NCBI GenBank assembly: GCA_037176705.1
Contig: CM073887.1
Span: 57,745,001 to 57,809,000 of the forward strand
Direction of reading: 5' to 3'
Source: Molossus alvarezi
Lineage: Eukaryota; Chordata; Mammalia; Chiroptera; Molossidae
Length of the DNA stretch: 64,000 nt
The notes below the pieces were generated by a model that did no database searches, was not told the origin of the DNA, and worked only from the letters and a program-made list of their open reading frames with translations. This document shows, piece by piece, positions 56,100 to 64,000 of the stretch. Made by a program: the position numbers and the translations under genes. How positions within the stretch are numbered: position 1 is the first letter of the stretch; the number at the start of each line of letters is the position of its first letter.

Positions 56100-56641
56100 G
56101 GGCCAGCCCCGGCAGCAAGCTGCTCCTCCGCCCCGCCCTCTCACCCCGGGATTGACACTGATCGTTCTGCCGGGGACTGGCCGGACCTCGCGCCTCGGCC
56201 AATTGGCGGCCTCTCTGGGCAAGCCCGGGCCCCTGTCGCGAACCTCAGCCAATCAGGCGCCTCGCGAGCTCGCGAGTGGCCGGGCATCCACGGAGCGCGT
56301 CACGGGGCTGGAACCAATAGAGGCGTTGGAGGGTCGCAGAGGACCAATAGGTGGCAGCGTGGTGCCGTCAGTCAGGGCGTCCTGGACCAATGAGCGTGGG
56401 CTGCGGGAGCGTCACAGACAGACAGCAGCAGCGGACTTGGGCTGAGGTTCCCGGGCGGGCGGGCGCGCAGAGACGCGGGAAGCAGGGGCTTGGCGGGGGT
56501 CGCGGCGCCGCAGCCAGCGCAGCAACCCGAGGGGCCGCTGCTGCCGCCGCCGCCGCCGCCGCCCAGCGCGCTCCGGGGCCGCCGGCCACAGCCAGCACCC
56601 GCCGCCGCAGCTCCGGGACCGGCCCGGCCGCCGCCGCCGCG
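56100..56641 (+). promoter_or_regulatory. PRKACA: PRKACA CpG-island promoter and 5' UTR
   Basis: G+C- and CpG-rich, without a TATA box. Five CCAAT boxes, all in the + orientation, lie at 56199, 56249, 56314, 56344 and 56387, with half-CRE CGTCA motifs at about 56298 and 56411. The 5' UTR includes a (CCG)n tract (about 56540-56562). The start site is not determined, but the last CCAAT box suggests a start at about 56440-56480. Confidence 0.7.
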
Positions 56642-56687
56642 ATGGGCAACGCCGCCGCCGCCAAGAAGGGCAGCGAGCAGGAGAGTG
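56642..56687 (+). CDS. PRKACA: PRKACA exon 1a (C-alpha-1 start)
   Basis: Catalytic subunit alpha of cAMP-dependent protein kinase, first exon only. It encodes MGNAAAAKKGSEQES plus the first base of a Val codon. Gly2 is the myristoylation site and Ser11 (counting Met as 1) the autophosphorylation site of the A-helix. Donor GTGAGT at 56688. The kinase domain exons lie beyond the window. Same orientation as ADGRL1 and ASF1B, as in the human locus. Confidence 0.96.
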
Positions 56688-59600
56688 GTGAGTGCTCAGG
56701 CCATGACCTCAATCCCGGACCCGCGCTGTCAGCCTCCGCCCTGTCCATCACCGCCTGGCCCCTCCCCCACGTGCCCCCCCACATTTCTCTTTGCTAACCC
56801 CTCTATGCCCCCTCCCCCTGCTTGTCCAAGGTAAGGCCTCAAGGCACTCAGAAGACCCTTCGTAAGAGCCCCCTTGCCAAAGACCTTCCCCTACTGCAAA
56901 AACTGTGCCCCCCCACCCAGCTGTCACTGCCAACTATGGCACGTATGACCGCTGGGGCCCCACATGGGGCCCTGTCACCACCCCACTCCCTACTTTCCTG
57001 GACCCTCTCCCCAGATTCTAATTCTCTCACTTCCTCACTCACCTCTCCCATAGATGGGACCCACAACCAGACTCTGACCCAGGCTTCTACCGGGAGTGCT
57101 GTGGGGTCTGCCTCCATCCCATAGGGACCTTGGTGACCACACCCCTCCCCCATCAGCTCCTGCCATCTTTCTCCTGCCCTTTTCCTCTTCACTTTACCAC
57201 AGTCCCCCTCCAAACCCACTCTGCCCACTTGAGCTTTTCCCAGAGCCACCTCCAGTGTTGTTTTTCCCTTCTGTGTTACTTGGCTTGGTGGACAGGATCT
57301 TTCTGAGTCCCTGTGCCCCTCTCTCACCCTGTCACTCTGCCACTCTGCTTGTGCGCTTTCCTCCCAGCAAGTGTTTGTCCCTGGCTGGGGTAGCAGACTG
57401 TTTATGAACCTAGAGAACTGCTTCAGTGTGTCCAAAGCCAAGTCTGAGCCAGTCTTGCTGAGTTACTTTCTTTCTCCTTCCCAGGTTGGGGTTAGGGGGC
57501 AGCAACAGAGCCCCTTTCCATATCCTACTATGCACTGAGCTCTAGGCTCCTTAGAGGGTCCTTCAATAATAAATTGTTGTTTCACAATTGAGGCTCCATC
57601 ATTCACCCAGTCCCCGGTCTTCTTCACCCGCTCCTGGCTCAGGATGAAAAGTGGGTGATGAAGATGTCTGAGTTAACAAGGCTCATTCAGCTTGAGCTAG
57701 AATGGTGAGAAAGGGGACCCAAGGGATGGCAGTTGGGGAGAGTAATGGGTGACAACTAATGACCTGCTTTGCCAAGAGACAGATTCTGATTATTTCCAGG
57801 GCTCAGCCAGAAACAGGCTTGTTCCCCCTCAGCTCCAAATTATGTTGGTCTTTTCCAGTCAACCAGAGAAAGAGATTCTGTACCTGTAAATGCCTTCAGA
57901 AATGGTGTTGATCCCCTTTTTCAATTCCTGCATCTCTTAAATTGTCATCACTCCAGGCCTAAAACTGGACCTCAGTTGATATCTACTTCCCATTACCCAG
58001 ACATAGTCAGAGCTGAAAAGGGAGGGCACGTCCAAATTTACCTTTCCCAGTTACTGGTCTCCAACCCCAGAGTCTGAGTCCCCTGAATGCCCCCTCCCAG
58101 AAAGACCCTGATATGAAAGCCAAAGAAACTTTATTCTCACATGGATTCAAATGGCAGAACTGAGTCGTTGAACAGCCATGGGGAGGGCTGACATGTCACC
58201 AATGGGCGGGGTTTATGGAGACAAGTGCCTGTAGCGGAGTACTTGATGACAGAGGAGCAGGTGGGTAGTGACCAAAAAAAGTCTGGGCATGAGCTTGGAG
58301 GAGACTAGGCACAGAGGGAGGGGCTGGACCCCCAGCAGGTGAGGCCTGGGAGGTAGAAGGTGGAGGCAGGCAGCTATATATTGCAGTGGCTCAGTTGAAA
58401 GTTGGGGAGATGACCTAGTCCTGGAAAACTTTCAAGGCATATCAAACACATGCGGGGGGTGGGGGGGGCTGTACAGGGTAAAAGATTGGAGGCTCTGGAA
58501 GGAACCACTAAATCTCTTAGAGCGCGGGGCGGACACCCAGGAATGGACCATCATGGTGAAGTAGGGTCACTATTTATTGGGCATCTAGGATATGCCAGAC
58601 TAAGTGGTTTCCATAGATCTAGCTGCTCGAGTGATTTTCATAATGGTCTATTTTCCAAATTTTCTAAATGACTCTCTGAGTTTGATATGGATGATGTCAC
58701 AGAGGCAGGATTCAAATCCAGATCTGCCTACCAGCCAACTTCCTGGAACCCAGAATTTCCCAACCCAGACATTTTCAAGTTACTGCCATGATTTTTCCTC
58801 TAGTCACTTATATTTTCTTAATTTAAAATAATAAAAATGTCGACTTACTTTTGTTCTGATGTAAACTTTGATCCATCCTAAGCAGTAATATAAATGAAAT
58901 CATGGGATTGCTATGCCAGTTATAGTCTCTCTGCTACACATTGAAATGGGGGTCCATGTGACTAGAAAAATGAAATATCCCTAAAATTATTTCATGCCCT
59001 GCCAAGGGGACCCATGTCACACATTGGGGAATGCCCTAAGCTGTACTTTCTTCCAGAGACTTGCAGGGGCTCTCAGAGAAGGAAATAGGATAAGGAAGGA
59101 AGCTCCACTTTGCTTGGAACTCTGATTCTGAAAGGATGGAGTTAGACAAAATTTGACCTCTCCTTAACTAGGATGGGTGGGGTGGGAGTTAGGGGCAGTA
59201 GCCAGGCCAGCCTGCAGGGGGCACCTGAATTTCATCTGCCAGACGCCAGCCATACTGAGGGAGGCACTTAGTTAGGCATCCTGCAGCCCCCTGTGCTACT
59301 GTCTGGTGCCAGAGCAGTACAGTGTCAGCCTCCTCCCAAGAGAGCAGGGATCTATCTAGAGCAAGCCCTGGGGTGGGGTGGGGTGGGGAAAATCTGTACC
59401 CAAAGATGTAAAGCCATTAGCTGGGGCCTGGGCAAGATGCTAAGAGGGCAGAGAAAAAAAAGACCTAGGACCCGGCTCTGAGCAAGCTAGAGAAATTGAG
59501 AGAGGGCATTGGCCCCAAGAGGCTCCTGGGATAGGCAGCCAAGTGGGGCTCAGGCCTTGGCTGGCACTGGCCAAAAGCACCCCTGAGAACTGGTCCACGG

Positions 59601-60039
59601 GGCAAAGGGTAGGGCTGGTGAGAGGGAGCCCCCACTCCACCACCCCTAGACCCTAGGGACAAGCAGATCCAGGCACTGAGAGTAAGAAGTGCCCCCCCAG
59701 AAGTCCCAGGATGGAAAGAATTGCTGCCTTCTAACATGCTACAGAAATACAAAAGGGTCAAACACCTATGTATTGGCAGTTGTATGGGTACCCAAGAGGG
59801 TCTTGTCAAGGTGGCTTTTTCCCTTAGTCCAATCAGGCCTACAGAAACTTGAGGATCCTCTCTGCCCCTCCCCTGCACCCACTGGCCCAGGTTAGGTTTC
59901 TCTCCCTGCCAGCACCCCCACAACTCCCTGGCTCCCCCTGTAGGCAGGTATCTAGGGATGGACTTCCAACCTGGTGCAGCAGGTCTCTTGAGCCTTCCCA
60001 GCCACCATAGTTCTAGTGCCCTGAGAGGAAGACTGAGTG
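56688..60039 (+). other. PRKACA: PRKACA intron 1, first part
   Basis: Mostly unique sequence with no bat SINE. A MIR-like stretch is at about 58560-58790. A minus-strand AATAAA (58130-58135 on the + strand as TTTATT) may mark the end of an antisense transcript. Confidence 0.6.
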
Positions 60040-60061
60040 ATGGCTTCCAACTTCAACGATG
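60040..60061 (+). CDS. PRKACA: PRKACA exon 1b (sperm-type C-alpha-2 start)
   Basis: ATGGCTTCCAACTTCAACGATG followed by a GTGAGG donor at 60062. It encodes MASNFND plus one base (G) and splices in the same phase as exon 1a to the common Val codon. Known C-alpha-2 starts (MASNSSDV in human, MASSNNDV in mouse, from memory) have the same length and pattern. This form lacks the myristoylated A-helix start and is made in male germ cells. The 5' UTR of this exon precedes 60040; its promoter is not mapped. Confidence 0.85.
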
Positions 60062-60076
60062 GTGAGGCTTAACCCT

Positions 60077-60090
60077 GTTGCTATAGCAAC
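60077..60090. promoter_or_regulatory. Palindromic RFX X-box next to exon 1b
   Basis: GTTGCTATAGCAAC is a perfect 14-bp palindrome and matches the RFX-factor X-box (GTTGCC-like half sites). It lies 15 bp past the exon 1b donor. RFX2 drives spermatid genes, so the site could control the sperm-specific start; that link is inference. Confidence 0.7.
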
Positions 60091-60244
60091 TCTCCAGGCA
60101 CCCTGCCCCTGAAGTCAAGGAGGAGCTGCAGTAGGGTTTGGGGAACAGGCAGAGAGAAAAAGGCTTTGTACTTCTGGTTGGCCCTGGAAACCCCTCCCTT
60201 ACAACCCTGAGCTGGAGGCCTGGGAAATAGGAGGGGAGATGGTA

Positions 60245-60660
60245 GGCCCAGTTCAGACAAGGGAGTATGGTCCACCCAGAGCAGCAGTCCAGTTCAGAGC
60301 AGGGCAGTGGGGTAGTCTAGCCCAGTATTGGGGTTCAGCTCAGAATAGGGGTTGGTCCAGCTCAGTGATGGAGTCCAGGTCAGAATGGGGATGTTCAGAT
60401 GGAGTCCAGGTCAGATGGTCCAGTACAGAATTGGGATTCATCAGACTGTGGAGTGTTCCTGCCCATTGCTGGGGGTCCAGCTCAGACTGAGGGATCACCC
60501 AGTCCAGAACAGAGTTCCAGTTCAGAATGGGGTTGGTATAGTCCAGTGTTGGGGTCAAGCTCAGACTGGAGGTGGGGAGGGTTCCAGCTCAAAGCAGGTG
60601 ATCCAAGCTAGACTAGAGGAATCAACCAGCCCAGAGTAGAGGTCCCAGCCCAGGCTTTGC
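60245..60660. repeat. PRKACA: Degenerate minisatellite in PRKACA intron 1
   Basis: About 17 diverged units built around CCAGCTCAGAATGGGG-like cores (TCCAGTTCAGA, CCAGCTCAGACTG, CCAGTGTTGGGGT), each about 17-40 bases, occur head to tail. The + strand is poor in C except in the CCAG core. Confidence 0.8.
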
Positions 60661-61738
60661 ATCCCTACTGCAGAATTCCTGGGACAACCAAGTTTCAGTG
60701 GGGAGAGAGTACTAAGATTTGTTTAGGGAGTCTGAGACTGAGCTCCTGCTTCCTGCTGTAGTCCTGGCTTTTTGAAGGGTATCTGGGGTTCTCTTTATGA
60801 GCCCAAATAGAATCCTGACCAGGATGAAGGCTGGTACACACATCCCACCCCACTCCCCACCCCCATGGAAGACATGGGCAGGGGAGCAGGTTTCACAAGT
60901 CAGCACCTGGCTGGGTTTCCTTTCTCTGCCACTTCCAGTTGTCAGAAGGGCCACAGGTGCTAGGTACTCTGAGATAAGCTACCACTGACACTCCACTTCT
61001 TTTGAGATCTGGAAAGAAGGAGGAAGACGGTCAAGGCAGCCTCTCCCTCCCCCACCCCTGGGTTTAGCTTTTTGTTTCCGGTTTGGACTTTCACGGCCTA
61101 GAGCAGAGCCAAGCACAGGGCAAGGTTTGACAGAGGCCAAGGACATCCCAGGTTGCTGTTCCACTCTCCGCCCCTGCATAAGAACAAGAGAAAGCCAGAT
61201 GTACCCATTTCTCTCTCGGAGAAGCAGGATTTGGGGAGGTGATAGGGTGGCTCTTGCACCCCCAACCCTCTCCTAACCCCCCCCCACCCCCGCTGTTATC
61301 TCCAGCTGCTCTTTCTGCTAATTAATGGAGCTCTGGGGCCTCTTTAGCCCCCAGGGAGTCCCTGGCTGCTGCCTGGGCCAAAGCCCTTAACTCCTTCTCT
61401 GCCCAGTGGGCACTGCCCTGGGCACATCAGGTACCATCCTGTGGGTAGTCCGCCCACTTGGGGAAGCAGGAACTGGCATCCTAGAAGCAGTGAAGTCCCT
61501 GGAATGGGAAGTTAGCTTTAGCACTTCACCCCTGGGGCAGGCAGGCTAGCCAGGAGGGCCATCCTAGGGAGAATCTTCCCACTGCCTTCTGCCAAGAAGG
61601 GCCTTTGCAAACCTTGGCCAACCAGGAGCAGGTACCTTTAAATGCTTCCCTGACAACCAGCTCCTCCTCCAGGGTCCCCTGAGACCCTACCAAGGAAGCC
61701 AACTCAGAAGCTCTGTATATTTGTGGTTCCCAGGGTAG

Positions 61739-61897
<159 letters not shown>

Positions 61898-63119
61898 GCC
61901 TCCTTGCTCAGGGGCAGAGGGGCCCCAGATCACTCCATCTGACTCCACCCCCATTGCACCTTCTGCTGGAGGAGGCAGGAAGCAGAGGTGAGTTATGGGG
62001 GCTCCTGGCTCGGGGTCCCCACATCATTATTCCTCTTTATCTGCCTGTTCCTCCTGGCACTGCCCCTCCCTTGTGCCCTATCCCCGAATCTGGCAAGCCA
62101 ATGGCACCAGAGGGGACAGAGAAGGGCTGTGCTAGGACCAAGGCACTCAAAATCAGAAAAGCAGGACATGGTGGTTCTTAGGGATGGCTGAGAGTAAAAG
62201 GGGAAGCAAGACTAGGCATTCTGGGTTCCTCAAAAGCCCACTTCTCCCTACCTTCCTGTGAAGGTAGAGTTCCAAGAGGTTACTATCTCCCCCACCTTCA
62301 TTCAGAATTTAATGTATACATTAGAGGTATCCAAGGAGGGTGGTATGTATCTGAAAAGATTCTGCTGGTGAAAGCATTGGATATGGTACTGTCCCCAGAT
62401 TCAGAAAGGTCTCTCAGACCATTAGTAGCCCAGCCAGAAACCAACCTAGGACTCCTAACCATTCCTTGACTGCCCTTCCTCTGTGCGGTCACTCTGTAAG
62501 GTTTTCCTGACCAATGGTCTTTCCTCTGTCTGCTGCTCTTGTAGCCCCATGGAAGGTTCTTCTGTTTGAATGCTGAGGGAGAGCCTTGGGGACAGTGGGG
62601 GAGTGGTATCTACCCAGAAGCTGTGGTGGGACTCTAATACTGCATATGGGTGGGACACATAGATGATAGGTAAGGCCAAAGTGCAAGTGTGTAGGACCCC
62701 TCAGGGTGGCAACTGTCCAGGAACATCAGGGGGTCGAAGACAGGTCTGTCTGTGGGCCATCCTAGTGCATTGCTACCTGTCTGGAGTGAAGCAATTAATT
62801 TCATGAGCAATGGGGTCTGGCAGGTGACCTCAGGCCCGGTCAGTCTTCTCTTCTATACAATAAGAGTAATAGCAACTCTGAGCCATCAGGGTAGGACGCA
62901 AGCATAGGAAGCATTCAGCACAGGGCTGGCACACAGGCAGGGTCCCTGAACAACAGCATGCCTGACCCCGGGGGTAGTCACAAGAATAGGTCTGTAATGT
63001 ACAAATCTGTCAGGTCACACATTTAAGGTTTGAGTGCTCAATGCATCCCCTGTATTTTATACCTTAATTTTTAAAAATACTTGAAAGCAAAATTAATAGT
63101 CAACAATTATATGGATTGA

Positions 63120-63330
63120 ACCTCATGCAGGTCACTGTCCAACTCTGTTTGCCAAGATTAACTTAATCAGTCCTCACAACCACCCTGCCAAGTCATTATT
63201 ATTATTATCCCCACTTTACAGATGAGGAAAGTTGAGGCCCAGAGAGGTAATGTCAGTTGCCTAAGGTTACACAGCTTAGCAGGGACCAGGCTGGGATCTG
63301 AACTTGATCTCAGTCCCAGAGTCCTGGCCC
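63120..63330 (+). repeat. MIR SINE
   Basis: Well preserved MIR: CCCCACTTTACAGATGAGGA, CAGAGAGGTAATGTCAGTTG and GGGATCTGAACTTGATCTCA. Confidence 0.85.
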
Positions 63331-63748
63331 TTAACTTATTTGCTGGGCTGCCTCAGGGCGCTGGCAAGTATGCCTCTTTTCAAGCCTCAGTTTTCTGGAG
63401 TGTTAAATGGGCAGAAGGATAAAAGGAAAGTTGGAGAGCTAACTAAATGAGATAGTGGAGACAAAACAGCAGGTCCAGGGTCTGCATGCTGGGAAGTCTT
63501 CCTTCTGTATTAGCTGGATGATGATATTTTTCTTGGGGTATTGAGGGGACCCTGGGGAGTGGGCATGGAGCAAATCCTCCCTTTAATCAGCTCTAGAGCC
63601 TGGCCCATGAATTGGCAAAGGCAGGAACAGGGCCAGCTGGGGACCAAGGCGACAGCTGAGCCCCCCAAGGGCGCCTGCTACCCGAGCCCCAGAGGCCTCC
63701 ACCCTGGACCGGCCTCCCCAGAGAAGGGGCCTGAGGAACAGCCAAATC

Positions 63749-63769
63749 CTGAGGCTATAAATACCTCAG
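63749..63769. promoter_or_regulatory. TATA/MEF2-like box inside a short inverted repeat
   Basis: CTGAGG, CTATAAATA and CCTCAG follow each other: a TATA-like and near-MEF2 core between perfect 6-bp inverted arms, with an E-box CAGCTG at 63767-63772. It could be a promoter element of an unseen transcript, or chance. Confidence 0.3.
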
Positions 63770-64000
63770 CTGGCGTTGTCCCTGGCCGTGGAATGTCGGT
63801 CAGAACTGGGGCAAGTGGGGGTGGGCTGGCCTGGGTGTTGCCCTCTGTCCCCCTGAGAGTGACCCCCAAGTTGCCCTGTACCCAATTTTGGAAGAGCTGA
63901 GGCTGGATCCCACCTCTCTGTAGTAGATGGGGCCCAGGCCCTAACCCAGATCAGGGCTTCCCACAATCTGCCCTCAGATCAGCCAGGGCACCCAAAGGCC

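Noticed and set aside
55782..56393. ORFs in the PRKACA CpG island
   Set aside because: Stop-poor because of high G+C. They overlap promoter elements and show no domain or splice logic.

Overview
The window is mammalian nuclear DNA, most likely from a vesper-type microbat. The clues are about 30 tRNA-derived SINEs of two VES-like families, a SPIN hAT element at 33773-33964, a second short hAT element at 43465-43906, and the usual ancient mammalian repeats (MIR, L2, old L1, MaLR LTR, hAT-Charlie and Tigger remnants). The gene order matches the syntenic block of human 19p13.12: ADGRL1 - ASF1B - PRKACA, all on the + strand. Family names for repeats are from memory of consensus features; no library search was possible.

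Layout. (1) 1-28660: ADGRL1 (latrophilin-1, an adhesion GPCR) from the lectin-domain exon to the 3' UTR. The signal-peptide exon lies upstream of the window. I resolved 22 coding exons with consensus splice sites and a continuous frame (4358 nt; adding an expected 70-nt first coding exon gives about 1475 residues, matching the family). They include a 15-nt microexon (10485-10499) and an 18-nt exon (24353-24370) that a plain ORF scan does not see. (2) 28660-44600: gene-free, SINE-rich intergenic DNA with an internally deleted L1 and two hAT elements. (3) 44870-54715: CpG-rich promoter with an NF-Y/CHR type cell-cycle layout, then the four coding exons of ASF1B (202 residues), a histone H3-H4 chaperone. 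Intron 1 (6.6 kb) is full of SINEs. (4) 55850-64000: CpG island promoter and exon 1 of PRKACA (PKA catalytic subunit alpha, the myristoylated C-alpha-1 start), then about 7.3 kb of intron 1. That intron holds a second first exon matching the sperm-specific C-alpha-2 start (60040-60061), a perfect palindromic RFX X-box 15 bp beyond it, a degenerate minisatellite, and an unassigned 50-codon ORF with a hydrophobic segment.

The three genes act separately: ADGRL1 in synaptic adhesion and G-protein signalling, ASF1B in S-phase chromatin assembly, and PRKACA as the cAMP-dependent kinase. There is no operon-like logic. The items most worth checking are the alternative-exon signals in ADGRL1 and PRKACA, the unassigned micro-ORF, and the retroelement composites.
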